DNA of 64,000 bases from Gossypium raimondii (taxonomy: Eukaryota; Streptophyta; Magnoliopsida; Malvales; Malvaceae), in assembly GCF_025698545.1 (NCBI RefSeq), contig NC_068571.1, forward strand, positions 52,237,733-52,301,732. Reading direction: 5' to 3'. Position 1 is the first letter of the stretch. Each line of letters opens with the position of its first letter. The notes beneath the pieces are model-generated. The model ran no database searches and had not been told where the DNA came from. It saw only the letters and a program-made list of their open reading frames with translations. Made by a program: the position numbers and the translations under genes. Shown here in pieces: positions 29,953 to 43,156 of this stretch.

Positions 29953-32480
29953 AACACAAAAACAGAGAAAGAGAATTCTAGAAAGGAATAAACGTTTAAC
30001 GAATTAGAATAAAATCAAAAACTTAAACATAAATAAGTAATTCATTCATGCAAATAAAATAAAATTTTAAAATATTTTTAAAAATAAAAAAGCGAATACA
30101 CAGAGGCAAAAGCGAAATCACGCGAAGTGGCGATGAATGAGTGGAAAGTTGAAACGGTTTTTGGTGTCAAAATATAAACTCGAATAAACTATAAAATTTT
30201 AAATATTTATATATAAAGTTCAAAATACAAAAAATGACGTAAAAGCGGTGTTGTGATAGGGGCGGGATTTTGAATCATAATCGTCAAAATTAGCCGCTTT
30301 GGTCCCTCTAGAACTTTGCTCCATACTTCCCTGTTTGTTTGACGATGGATAACGTTGCAAAATAGGGGTGGTAAAAGGAACTTAGCCTTTTGCTTTTTTA
30401 ACTCGGGTTATCTGTCCAAGCTCGATATGGTTAAAGATTTTTAAAAATTATAATTTTTTAAACTTTACTCATGTTGTCTTTCTTTAGAATAGTAAGATTT
30501 TAAATTAATTTATTAATAAAATTATATTTTATTTTTAAAATTTAAAATCAATTATAATCTCCTAAAAATAAAAATTTTATAATTTAATTTTTGAAAAATT
30601 GTAAATTTGCTATCCAATGTGAACAAAAATTTTCATATTATTATAAAACAAGCATAAAAAAGTAATTTAAATCCAAATATTATAAAAATAACATATTCAC
30701 AAATATTCTAATTAAGAGAATAATTTTATTTAAATAATATAATTAATAAGATACCATAAAATGAATGGTGCCGGATAGATAACATAATTACTAGCATTGC
30801 CTAAATTGAACATTTAGGCATTTCCACTAGAAGATGGATAATACTGATGCGTGTGATTAAGAACCATTATATATAAGTAAACATTTTCTAGTTATTTGAC
30901 TATATATTCTCAAACTATTATTATCATTTTAAATTTACCCTCGTATTTTAAAGCATTATAATTATATCTTAAATTATCAATATTATATCAATCAAAATTT
31001 TTAATTATAAAATTGTTAAATGATATATTAAATATTGTATAAGAATTGTAAAAATTAAAACTAAAAATAAAGTAGAATCGAAAAAGAAAATGAATAATAA
31101 GGCTTTGGTAAAAGCTTCAAAAATCTTTAGAATATTTAGTTTTCTTTGACTTTTTGTTTTTAAATTATGCAATATAATATTTGATTTATTATTTAACGAT
31201 TTTAGTAATGGAAAGATTTTGTTGATATAATCTTCACAATTAGAAAAATATAATTAAAATGTTTTAAATTTTAAGATCCAATTTTAATGAATGTTATAAT
31301 TTGGGATATACGATGGAATTAACTCATATTTTAGATATTTATTTAAACTTTTCATATGGCAATTTTAAATTATGCATTTAATGATAAAATATTGTCCATT
31401 TAATTTTCATGATTACGATATAAGACCAACACAAGGTCAATATAATGTACTACGTAATTAGCAAGTAAGGTCAAGTTGCCAAACCAAAATAAATAAATAA
31501 AAATTGGAAAAGGAATTAAAAAACACTTTGAGATAAATTTTACATTTAAAATATAATTATGGGAAATGAAAATCCTTTTAAAGAACTTTATTATATATTT
31601 TATTTGTTGTTATTGCTTCCTTTTTTCATACAATAAAAGCTGTCGAAAGGTCAAATGTCTTTGTTAAGCGTTTCAACTTGATATTAAATTTTATAATCAT
31701 AGTAATTATAAAATTAAATTAAATTAATATATTCATGATAATTGTGCATAATGAGATCTGAATCCACATGCGAAGGTAGAAAACTTTTTTAAGAGCTCGA
31801 GATTAAGGTATATATCTTTAAGAGAAGTTAAAATATATTTCCATCTTCATATTGGTTTATGCCTTTATAGTTTTAGAAGAACTAGATCAAATTTTTATTA
31901 TTTTAGGGTTTAATTATAATTTTATCATTATTAACTTGTAATTTTAAAAACTTTAAGGGTCTAAAACATGATTTTCCCAATTTAAGGAAGCCAGTTTCCT
32001 TCCATGTCTCGACTTTTGCTAACAATATAAATAACAAGAGTTTTAATCCAAAATTAATTCTAATTTAAATCTCATTATAACTATAACTATAATTCTAATA
32101 ATCTTTTATATATTTAAAATAATTTTCATATATTTTATTCATATATATGAAAATTTTAACTCCCAAGTCATGTGTCATTTAGTTCTATTGAAAAAATAAA
32201 TAAGACATATTACAAAATCTCAACCCTACTTATAGAATAAAAACTTTCCACTGTTTGTGTAGTATTAAACCCTCGTTTGCATCTCAAATACTAGAGTTCA
32301 AACTCTCTAGTTATTATTTCCCTCCCTCATTTGTATATGTACCCAAAAAAAAAAAAACACTTGTATATTTCATTTATTGTTTTTAGAATCGGTTGAATCG
32401 GAAATCGGTGGATTAATCAATTGGATTATCGATCCGGTTCTGAAAACCTTAATTCTATTACACATGTATTATATTTACTA

Positions 32481-32795
32481 GGTAAAAGTACCATGAAGAC
32501 CTTTGTACTAGAAGTTGGATTACATCTTGCTACCTTTGCTAAAAAATAAGAAAATTAGTTTCTGTACATTAGATCAAATAGCAAACCGGTCATTTTGTTA
32601 AAAATTTCATCTATTTCTACTGTTAAAAACTAATCAATGTACATTAGAATGAGGTACACATCTGATTATTAAGTCTCTAACAGTAGAAATGAATTAAAAA
32701 ACAACAGAAAATAACCAATTTTCTCTTAAATCTAATATACATAAATTAATTTACTTATTTTTTAAATAAAAAATAAACCTCTATAATAATAAATT
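32481..32795. mobile_element. GGTAAAAGTACCATGG-family MITE, copy 2
   Basis: The left end GGTAAAAGTACCATGAAGAC and the interior 'TACATTAGATCAAATAGCAA', 'CGGTCATTTTGTTAAAAATT' and 'ACATTAGAATGAGGTACACA' segments align with copy 1. The right end is degenerate (CCTCTATAATAATAAATTTA), so the border is approximate. Confidence 0.65.
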
Positions 32796-34377
32796 TACTT
32801 AATTCCTTGTATAAGTACAATTTTTAAGATTGTTTTTGTCGTCTCGCGTTGTGCGTACAGAGAAATAAAGAGGTGGTGCAATGCGTGTTGGTTTTGTGTG
32901 ATGGGAAAGTCAAAGGGACAATACGTGTTACTTAATGCGCAATTTCGATTTGCCTTTTCTTTAGTTGGAAGGAAAGCCTTTGTTCTCTTTATTTCATTCT
33001 TTTATTCCTATCTTATCTCTTTCTGCATTCTTTTTTCTCCAAGATTCTTTAATATCTAGTAATTACGTTTAACAATTGTTTTAAATTTAATGATAAATTT
33101 AATCTTTAATTTTATATTTTTTAGATTTCTTTAAATATTTTGTAATTTTAAATTATTTTTTGACATGATATGTTAGACAAATATTATTATATCAATATTA
33201 AATAAACATAAACTGTTTATGGAATGTCACTCCAACTTGATTAAAAATAGTATTTTCGTTAAAAAGTAAATTAACTCCTTAAAAGTTATTATTAAATTAA
33301 CTAAAAAATTAAGATTAAATTAATAAAAGTGTAAACATTACTTTATTCATTAGTGGTTTTGGTTATGTTTCAAACTCCCACTTGATATATTGTGTGGCAT
33401 CTGAATTTGGAATTTTGTGCTTCTTCTTAAAGTTTTATGCCACCATGATTGATTGATAAATAAGCAATTTTGTACCTTTCTGTAGTTTAGATAATAAAAA
33501 ATAAATTTATTAATAATTGAGTAACGTAATTTATAAAAAAAGAGCAAATTTATATTTGAAGGAATAAATCTTAAATTACACACAATTTTAGTCTAATATA
33601 TAATTTTATATTTAAATTTTGATTTTATGTAATTTTATACATGAATTTTTAATTTGATTTAATTCTAAAAATTATTAACACAATTATTGATATAACATCA
33701 TTTATGTCTATATATTACAAATACAAATAATTATATTCATCTAATATAAAATAATTTAATGTATTTATTTATTTAAATATATATAATTAAATAAAATAAA
33801 ATTTCATATATATATATATATAATTACACTTTAAATCAAAATTTATGTATAATCTCCTCACCTCACTAAATATATATATAATAAAAGGAAAACAACAAAA
33901 GAAATGACGTCATTAATTTCGGTCCCAATCTTTTCAAAGTATAGGTTGCCAGCAGCTTTTGCCGAATGATTCAGATTTAATAGCAATGATTTGCTTACAG
34001 TTTCAATAAGTAAAATAAAATTAAAGTGATGTTTCTAGGCATAATTTGTCAGAATATTCTCTTTCTATAGGATGATATTCTTCTTCTAATAATCCATAAG
34101 GACATAAATATTTCATTTAATTTTTTTCCAATAACGTATTTGAATAACTATAATTTGAGTCAAAATTAATATAAAGTTCAGTAAAATTAAAGTATATTCA
34201 AAAAAAAAATCTATGAGTAACGTCAACTCTTTCTAAAAAAAATTCAAAATGTTATTTATCGGACAATTTATTAGATTGATAGAGGTTTTGCCTCCCTTAT
34301 TTTATTAAGGGCTGGCATCTAATAAACGGTTACAAGACTCAAAAGAGAGGTATCAATATAGGGCATGTAATAAAATG

Positions 34378-34530
34378 TGCGAGGTTTCAAACCACCAACT
34401 TGAAGCATATAAGACCATTTACCTATAATCAAGACACCATTACTTAGCCCAAGTGGTACCATGGTTATAGGTAAGTGGTCTATATATCATAGGTTGGTGG
34501 TTTGAGTTCCCTTGCTCTAAGATAATTTCA
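34378..34530. repeat. Two tRNA-like (SINE-like) units in head-to-head inverted orientation
   Basis: On the plus strand, TAGCCCAAGTGGTACCATGG (34446-34465) resembles a tRNA A box and 'GGTTTGAGTTCCC' (34499-34511) a B box, with 'TTATAGGTAAGTGGTC' between. The reverse complement of the sequence just to the left repeats the same order: 'TTATAGGTAAATGGTC', then 'AAGTTGGTGGTTTGAAACC'. The two units therefore face each other and could fold into a hairpin. There is no cloverleaf good enough for a functional tRNA. Confidence 0.45.
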
Positions 34531-35107
34531 TAATTATTCTCATGTACAATACTAGCATCTCTCTTGAGTTTTGTAGGTCCACCAATCAAGACACCCTCGA
34601 CTCTGTGAACCAAGCCCATCGGGTAGCCGCTCAAGGCATGTTGGCTCTCGACAAAGTATGAGAGACAAAAGCCTCTACCAAAGGATAGTACCTGACATTG
34701 TTGGGGATTCGGTCAACTGTCCAACGAATAACACTTTAAAAACTTCTCTTGAAGGAGTCAACCCCCTTCAAGAGAACCTGAATATGGTGAGATTTAAACT
34801 CAAAATAAAATTAAGGATCTACTAGGATGAGTGATGAAATTAGTTCCAACGATATTGAAAACCGTGGTTGTTGTAAGATTAAGTATTGTAGTGGGAATAT
34901 TAATGTCAAGGATGAGATAAATATTTGGATTTAAATACAACAATAGAGATAAAATGAATTCTAGTAAAAATACAATATGGCCAATTTTTTTACATGATAA
35001 AACTTATAATTTATTTGAAAATTTAACCCATAATTAAAATTATGAAAATATTGACATAGTATGTAATAAACTTATTTAAAAAAATTATTTAATTATTAGT
35101 AATTTTC

Positions 35108-35565
35108 TTTTTTTTGGTCACAGAAGGCTAACGATGACAAATTTTAAAATTGGCATAATAGCAACTTTAACCCTCACCATTTATACATTGTGTCAATTCA
35201 GTCTTGATTCTAAAAAATATAATATTCAACATTTACACTTTGTGTAATTTGGTCTTTTTGCAGTTTTACTCTTCTTTGTAACCCTTTCCCTTAAAAAGCT
35301 AAAAAAAACGAATTTATCAACTAAATTTGATTGAAAATATACAAGAAATAGAAACACCAAAAAATCTAAGATAATAATTTTCATTTTTTTCTCATTCTTT
35401 TAAAATTAACCTTCGATGTCATAAAGAAAAGTAAAATTGCAAAAATAAAATAAAATTACACAATGTGTAAATGTTGAAGTTTAATTTTTTTTTTAGAATC
35501 AAGACTAAATTGACATGTTTATAAATGTTGAGGGTTAAACTTGTTATTATGCCAATTCTAAAAGC
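35108..35565. repeat. Inverted-repeat (fold-back) element, arms about 130-150 bp
   Basis: The left arm 'AATTGGCATAATAGCAAC', 'CAGTCTTGATTCTAAAAAAT' and 'CATTTACACTTTGTGTAAT' is repeated in reverse complement at 35440-35565. It is followed (about 35570-35750) by a second family, whose 'CACCCAACTA' and 'GGTAAATTGCACTAGTGATC' text, read on the minus strand, recurs at 10.09-10.2 kb. Nested MITE insertions are the simplest reading; the borders are not clear. Confidence 0.5.
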
Positions 35566-37083
35566 TACTACCTTATCCCGGTAATGAAAAATGACAAAAT
35601 TGAATAGTTGGGTGGCCATTTTGTAATTTTCCTTAGTTGGGTGATAAAAAAGAAATTTACTAGCAGTTGAGTGACCATTTTGTAACTTTTCATAGTTGGT
35701 GATAAAAAAAATACTAATAGTTGGGTGATCACTAGTGCAATTTACCATTTTTATAATTTTAATAATTTTTATGCAACTTTAATTTATCATAAATTTTGAA
35801 ATTTTGAGTTATATATATATTATTTAGAATTAAGATCAAATTGAAACAATATGTAAACGATTAAGGTTAATTTTTAGAATTATGACCAATTTGACATAAT
35901 ATGTAAATGTTGAAGGTTAAATTTATTATTATATGAACTTAAAAAGAATACATTATCTTTCCTCTATCCATTTAACAGGTGACGAAATCATAACGTTTCA
36001 TAATTTGGTGATAAAAGTAAAACTTTCGCATAATTGAATGATTAACTTGAAAATTGGCCTTTATTTACACTATTATATCAATAATTTATGAAAAGAATTG
36101 AATACGTTACTATCTTTTTAGTTATCCTCGCCATTTTTTTTACCTTTTAAGGAAAATTTTACCATTAGGTAAAAAGTTCCCATTGCCCTCTCTAATATTC
36201 TCTTGAAGCATACAAATATAATGATTAAAATCAAGAAAAAGCATACTTGGAAACCTCGAAATAATTTTTGGATCTAATCTAACACTAATAAAATCCATAA
36301 AATTATCAAATTTTTTTTGTCTAATTGGACAGTTTTTACCACATTCGCTTTGCTTGATACGAAAGAAAGAAAAATGTTACTTAATTGGCCCTTGTAAATC
36401 ACATCCGAACTTACATGGAGATCTTTTAACAAGATAATCAGGGATGAAACTAGGAAATTGAATTATAGAATTCAGAGATGAATCATAAATTTTCGAAGGT
36501 CAAATTGTAAATTTATCGTTACTTTAACTTGTAACTTTTTAAATTTTAAATAGGTTACAAAATAATTTTACCATTTTTGGGGCTAAAACCATTGCTTGGC
36601 CTCATTAACTATGCCCATATATACTCTAATCACAAAAAATACACACGTTAAAACTCCTCCATGACTCGATAGACAACATCTTATTCCTAAACACTTGGAT
36701 TATAAGGGACCCAAAAAAAATCAATATACAAGTGATGACAAGAATTTAATATTAAACGACCCAAAATAAAATTTTAAATTTTTGAGATGCCAAATATAAT
36801 TACTTTTGTTCTTAAAGATCTAAAGTTAAATAATGCACTCTTGGCTAAGCCCCTTACCTTTACTCTTACTTTCGCAAGACACTTTAAACCCTAAATCTTT
36901 TTGACCAATTTAATAATTTTAGCACTGTCAAATCAATTGGCCCTAAATCCCTAATTGTTGGGATAATTAAAGCTGTCCCATTCAACAAAAGGCAAAGAAA
37001 GGACCCACCTATGTAAAGAAAATGCAATCCACCATAACTTCAGATAGGTGACAATACATTCGGATGGTGGGACTTTTTTTTTT

Positions 37084-37502
37084 GGTTAAATCATATTTTA
37101 GGTTTAAACTTAATAAATTTTTTTATATTGATGTTTAATTTTTTTTTATCTAAGTTAGGTCTTGAAATTGATAATTGTTCCCACATTAGAGCTTAAATAT
37201 TTTTTTTTGTCTGAGTTAGGTCATGAAGTTGGCAAATGTTCTCATATTAGAACTTGAAATTTATTTTGTCTAAGTTAATCCTTAAAAACCCTCAAAGTTC
37301 CGCTCCAATATAAGAACAATTGTCGAGTTCAGAGCTTAACTTGGATAAAAAAAAGTTTAGGCCTCAATGTGGGAAAAGTTACCAAATTCAAGTCTCGATA
37401 TTGGAACAATTGTTAAGTTCATGACTTAACTTGAACGAGAAAAAAGTTCAGACCTAATATAAAAAAAATTACCAAATTGAAGCTCCAAATAATGATCTAA
37501 CC
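37084..37502. mobile_element. Fold-back TIR element with internal sub-repeats
   Basis: The left end GGTTAAATCATATTTTAGG is matched by the reverse-complemented right end GGGTTAGATCATTATTTGG. Each arm holds repeated units of about 70-80 bases built on 'TAAGTTAGGTCTTGAAATTG' and 'GTTCCCACATTAGAGC' type text, in opposite orientation in the two halves. T-runs lie on both sides, so a target duplication cannot be judged. Confidence 0.55.
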
Positions 37503-39025
37503 CATTTTTTTTAATGATTGAACTGCCAAATCAATGATGAAATTTACTGATTATCAATTTTCAATTCAACTATTACATTGTTGGTTGAATTGTTGTAAAA
37601 TAAAATCATTAAAAATCATTAAAAATTAATAAACACAAATAATAGAAACATAAATCAAGTTGTTTGAACCCAATCGAACTAGCTGGTCTGACTAGTTGAA
37701 CTTGGAACCAATCGAGTACTAGTTCGAAGAAAAGTATTAAACCGGTTGAACTGAATTTTTAATATTTTAATAATTTTTTAATTATTATTAATGAAACTGA
37801 TCAAATCGAGAAACCAGTGGTCTGGCTAATTCAACCACCGATTCAATTTCGAAAGCCTTGATGTAAATATAATTTTATAAAGGCTATCATATTATTTGAT
37901 ACCTGAATTTGACATTTTTTTTAATATGATACTTGTATTACTTTTTGATCAAACATGATACTCATATTTAAGAAAATTTATACAATTTAGTATCCAAAGG
38001 TAACAATGTTTACCTTTTAGAGTTTAATTCAAGTTTTAGGGTTGATTTAATGAAAGTTAATTGTTAGCGTTATTAAGTTTGAATTCTCAATTGTAACAGA
38101 ATAAATAATGTTATTGTAGATTTATTTAATTTTGTATTTAATTTGTTAAATAAAATGTTTGTGATTTTATCTTACTTTTAAGATTGGTTTGATTTTGATT
38201 TTAATTTTAATTTTAAGATTTAATGAAAGTCAATTATTAATACTATTAATTAATTACAAATTTTCATTATTTCAACCCAAAAAACTTAAATTAATTAACA
38301 CCATTAACTCAAATATCAATCAATTGCCAAATACATTGCTATATTAAACCAAAAACAACATATGCACTAAATTAAAAAATGTCAAACTCAGATAATAAAT
38401 GATATAATAAGCTTTTATAAAAATTATAACAAAATTAATTATTTAAACTAATTTAAATCTAATTCAATCGATTTTTGTCAGTTCAACCATTTTCCAATTT
38501 TATGATATTAGTTGAATTGATTAGTACACCAATATTCAGTTCAACTAATTCTATTGGTAGATTCGATTCTGACCATGATTTTTTCAATAATTATATCTAA
38601 AATATTATATAAATTTTAACTCATTCATAACTTTGTACTTTATAAATATTTCAGAAATGATTTTAAATTAATAAATATTCAAAATAGTCGAGTTTATCAG
38701 TCATACAAATTAGTCAAAGTTAAAATCTGGAGAAAAACAAGAGAAAACATTATATACATATTCTAATTGAAGGGGGGAGGGGTCATCATCTCTATCATGT
38801 CCTATTATGCTACCAGCACAATTTCACCTTGAGAACCTGCAAAATCCAAATGAAAAGATGCAAAATTCATAAGAATGGAAGCATAATGCCTAAAAAGAAA
38901 CAAAAGTATAAGCTGAAAGTGCTAAATCCGAGTATGTGCTCATCATGAAGTTTATTTGACCTTCAAATGTGAGTGTTGAGTACAAGAATGTGTTCAACAA
39001 GAACTTTATTAGATCTGTAAATTGG

Positions 39026-39377
39026 GGTAAAAATATCATGAAAGCCTTTGTATTTTGAGTTTAAGTTTATTTTGTCTTCTCTATTAAAAAATTGGGAAAT
39101 TAATCCTTGCAAGTTAAATTAAAGAGCAAACAAATTTTTCTGTTAAAAATTTTATTCCTTTCTATTGTTAAAAAGTGGTCTTTGTACATCTGCATAAGGT
39201 ACATGTAGCACGCTATGTATAACTGTTTGATTATTCTATCAGCCACGCTAATTTTTAACAAGAAAAATCAATGAAAATTTTAACAAGGATAAGTTTACTA
39301 TTTGATCTAACGGACAAGGACTAATTTACCTTCTTTTTTTTTTTTGAATAAAAAGGGCTCTCCATGGTACTTTTACC
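39026..39377. mobile_element. GGTAAAAGTACCATGG-family MITE, copy 3
   Basis: The left end GGTAAAAATATCATGAAAGC and the right end CCATGGTACTTTTACC are inverted copies; the interior 'AGCACGCTATG' and 'ATTAAATTAAAGAGCAAAC' segments follow copy 1. Flanks GTAAATTGG (39017-39025) and ATTAATTGG (39378-39386) share seven of nine bases, compatible with an old 9-bp duplication. It lies about 360 bases downstream of the TRB-like stop codon. Confidence 0.7.
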
Positions 39378-39738
39378 ATTAATTGGATGAATTGAGTTGG
39401 TTTTGGATCAAGCAAATATAAATTATTTTAACTGTTTTGGTCATTTTGGTTTTGGACACTTACAGATAATTTTGGGTTCAACACAGTCAGTTTAATGCTC
39501 GAGTTTTTGGGGTGGTATCATTTCGGGTTTAGGTCAGTTTCAAGTTCAGGTTGGGAGGATTCAAGTTAGTGACAATTTATGATCAAATTGGGTTGAATCG
39601 AGCTCAGGTTTCACTTGGTTCCAGTCAAAATTGATAGGTCTACACTTATTTTTTCTAGTACATTTTCTATGAATCCTAAGGGTGTTTGAAGAGTGATATC
39701 CTCATATGTATATGTCCATATATGGATCATGCATGGTA

Positions 39739-42700
39739 TCAAACACGAGAACTTGAAAAAAAATGAAGAGTCGCAGAAACATTACATGTTTCAAAAATCT
39801 CTTTGGCCAACTGTAGTAGTGAATCTGCATCTTCAGCCATTTTCGAGACTCGTTCTGCCTCTTTAACTGCTTCAGCTGCAACAAATGACTTATTTTCTGC
39901 TTCAGCAATAAGATAGGCAGCAGTCATTGAAGCTTCTTCAACTGCATCGCAAGTTTTATGACCAGGATTTTGCGACTGCTTAAGCTTCGTGCCTTTTTGT
40001 TTTGGGCTTGCCGTCTTCATCCCGAATGTCTCATCTTTTCGTATCTTGTACCGATTTTGCACCTGCATTATTACAAAGATAAAGCAAAACAAATTCCATA
40101 TATAGGGTTTAAGCTAACAAAACAAACTGTGAACACAATTTTATTCTCAGAAAAATATATATCTTATCGGTATTTACACAACTTAGATATGTTTCTTCTT
40201 GATTCAAAGAATGCCTACAATGATTGGATTAACTTTTGACTAAAGTTGCTTTTACTCATTGTAAAGAAAATACCTAATTATGGTTTTAGCCCCTTTACTA
40301 TGCTAAACTTTGGGATTTAGTCATTATACCTTAATTTAGCATAATTTGGTTCCTATACTTTTATAATGTTATTAGTAGGTTCAAATTGATAACATTTTTT
40401 AACTGCTACTACTAAAGTGATGATATGGATTTTTTTTAACTACTATTCGGGCACACAGTTAAGGTCATGTGAAAATCCAGTCAGCCAGATTCAACCGATA
40501 ATAAATTTACATGTCTTCCTCAAATTTCTACATAGTAGAGGGAATAAAACCATAATCGGACCTAATGTTTCCTTTTCTAAGCACAAGTATTGTCAATCTT
40601 ATTTTAGTTCAACTTCCATGACCAATGATTCTGAAGTTCCTTGAAGTGGGGAAAAATTTTGAACAATAAGCATACCATAAGTGTTATAGACATCCCTAAG
40701 TTCCTTTATGTTGATCCCGAGAATGATATGTCAAATACAGGGTTAGGAGTGATTGGATCATCTAAATGACTGGGTTAATTCTAAAACATAAAAGTTTGCT
40801 GTTATAAGGCAACAAAGAGATTCAAGGAAAGCTCTAAGCGGTTCTACTCGATTGAAGGAATCTATCAGAAGCAGTTCTACTAATAAAAATCACATTGACA
40901 GAGAATAAGTACATTTATGTGTTTAGAAAAAAGTTATATCAGAAATTCAAGTCTAGTTGTATTTTCCTTCATTCCAATGAATAAAAAAAAACATATTAAA
41001 GGTCATTCAGCCTCTTGCCCAGAACTCATATCAATAGATTACTTTTGATCTTAATATAGAAGTGCCATGACCATGGAACACCAAAGAAACCCAAAGTCAG
41101 CTCCACAATATGTGACCCTTTAAGTAGGAATAATACTAGTAAATGGCAATTGATAAAAAGAAGGATAAAACCATTTATGATTTACCTTTTCTAGTTTTTC
41201 TATAGCAACCAGCCTTTTCAACCTTGAACATAACTGCTTCTTAAAACTTTGAGGTACCTCTTGCCTTTGCTGCGTAATTTATTAAGGAAATATCATACTC
41301 ATGAGATACTAGAAATTGTCAAGCATAAGTGACTTTGAATACCATGTCTAAGTTTTCAAGGTTAACATGCATTTGGTATTATATTAAGGAAATAACGTAC
41401 TCACGATTTTGATAATGTAAGCTCATAACTAATGATAAACTAGGCTATGATGTTGAGATAGATGGACATAAAAATCATATAGCATTAGCAACTTTGAATA
41501 GCACATCTAAGCATTCAAAGTTAACCATCGATTATATTTCCATGCGTCTTAATCAGAATTTATATGAGGCAAGGAGCTTAATGGAGGTTGTAGTTAGCCA
41601 GAGAAAATTCTGAGTTCAGTCATTGATCACACACAACTTTAAACCAATAACGAGATGTATAGTTTCTCAAGTTCAGTCTTATCATCAATAACAAGATGTA
41701 TGGTTCATTCAAAATTAAGTTCAACCATGATGATGATTAGAAACAATATCTAGAAACTGATCTGGACATATACAAAATGTAGAAGCACAAATCAAGTCTT
41801 CCCTTTTCACATATATACTTTTGGCATGAATGAAATAAGAAAAAATGGTTCTTTTCCTAATCAAACAGCTACCATTCAACATGTAAAATAAATAAATATT
41901 CATGAAATGGTAAGGCACATTACACTCCCAAAGAGAGAACGCAAGTTTGAAACTTGGAGATGACATTGTTAAGAGGGGCAGCCACGAACCCCAAACATGG
42001 ACTGTAAAACGGACATGAAGGATACAAAAAAAAAATTAAATGGTGACAAAAAAGAAAATTAAACCCTACCTCAATGTAGCCGACAATCGCTCTGTTATCT
42101 GATCCGTTTGGCTCTTTCAACGCTGATATGGCTTCAATAATCATTTCATTGTACCGGCTACACTCATGTAATTATGTCAAACATCACAGTACAACAAAAC
42201 GCTCATCACAAAGAGAGCAACAGAGCACTAAACCATCAAAACATCTTTAAAATAAACAGCTGGCTAGACCCCTTTATGTTGTATTAGACGAAAAAGAAAC
42301 CTTTTCTTCTTGATAAATTAAACTAAATGAGTTCTATTCCAAGAAATTCACTGCCACAATCAAGAAAAACCCTCAAATTAACTCTCATTTCTTAGTTGTG
42401 CTAAACCCTATGCATCAATTAACCATAAAGCATTGTGATTTGTTCCCAAATATTGTGAACATTATTACTTTTTCAGTTTAAAAATTCTAGTCCAATCGTT
42501 GCCGCAATTAGTATCATTTGTCAATTGCTTACTGAATTCATAATGATTTATTGCATGAGTATATTGATTACAAATTTTATCGAAAAATAATAACACTATC
42601 ACTAAATAGACTGAGATTTTTAACTCGAAATTAACTTTTCTAAGTGCAGAGATTAAATCTAAAACTTCATTCAAGTACAGAACTGTCAACATATTAGAAC

Positions 42701-43156
42701 AAATTGACCAAATAGATTCATTTTAGGGGTTTTAAAAAAAAAAAGAGAAAAGTTACATACTTTGGAGCAAAGCTTTTCGAAGAATCATCAACAAGTGGTT
42801 TAGGCAATGCAGTTTGCTTAACAACAACAGCGCCCTGCGAACCGTCGGAGCTCGGCTTGGGCTTCGACGCCCTTGATTTTTCCCGTGAACCATGGCCGCC
42901 GGGACCACCACTCAAGTTCCGCCACTTGTCCTATTTTTTTCAGAATCGACGAAAAATAAATAAAAATTAAAAAAATAAATAAAAATACTAGAGAGGGAAA
43001 AGGAACCTTGAGATCAATGTTGGAGCGAGCAAAGAGGAAAGGGCTTAACTCAGGGTCTCTTTGAATTAATTTCCAATTCCCTTTGCCGTATTTGGCCACT
43101 CCCGCCCTTAATGCTTCTTCTTCCTCCGCCGTCCACTTCTGCTTTGGATTCCCCAT
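39739..43156 (-). CDS. Single-Myb-histone telomere repeat-binding factor, TRB4/5-like
   Basis: Five exons on the minus strand: 43156-43007, 42930-42761, 42157-42070, 41269-41186 and 40062-39739. Phases carry through and encode about 271 residues. The N-terminal Myb/SANT domain (about 5-60) reads '[20 protein letters not shown]', then 'RSNIDLKDKWRNLS', the telobox-type helix that reads AAACCCTA repeats. The GH1/H5 linker-histone fold (about 112-175) begins '[15 protein letters not shown]' and includes '[20 protein letters not shown]' before 'IEKLEKVQNRYKI'. A C-terminal Ala/Glu-rich coiled coil runs '[17 protein letters not shown]' to 'LAKEIFETC'. This order is diagnostic for plant TRB/SMH proteins, which bind telomeric repeats and telo-box promoters and recruit chromatin modifiers. 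'[17 protein letters not shown]' resembles the TRB4/5 branch more than TRB1-3. The last 14 residues ([14 protein letters not shown]) look unlike the family tail, so another 3' exon is possible. Confidence 0.92.
40276..40556. mobile_element. TIR MITE (ATTATGGTTTTAG family), copy 1, within or beside a TRB-like intron
   Basis: The left end ATTATGGTTTTAGCCCCTTT pairs with the reverse complement of the right end, ATTATGGTTTTATTCCCTCT. The interior includes 'GTTATTAGTAGGTTC' and 'AGGTCATGTGAAAATCCAG', which recur at 56.37-56.73 kb. It lies in intron 4 (41185-40063). A short ACCTAA match on both sides suggests a partly decayed target duplication. Confidence 0.65.

Larger units (their letters stand above)
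29953..39738. other. Intergenic between DGAT1 and the TRB-like gene
   Basis: About 30.0-30.35 kb is the putative DGAT1 leader/promoter. The remainder is AT-rich with MITE copies (32481-32795, 39026-39377), a SINE-like inverted pair (34.38-34.53 kb), inverted arms at 35.1-35.6 kb and a fold-back element (37084-37502). A palindromic TGACGTCA lies at 33905-33912. No coding gene is supported; all short ORFs here lack protein-like composition. Confidence 0.55.

Noticed and set aside
33905-33912. TGACGTCA palindrome as a regulatory site
   Set aside because: Isolated in intergenic DNA several kilobases from any start codon; no supporting context.
34441-34515. Possible tRNA gene with A- and B-box-like words
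   Set aside because: The arms do not pair into a cloverleaf, no plausible anticodon stem is seen, and the reverse copy next to it points to a SINE-like repeat instead.
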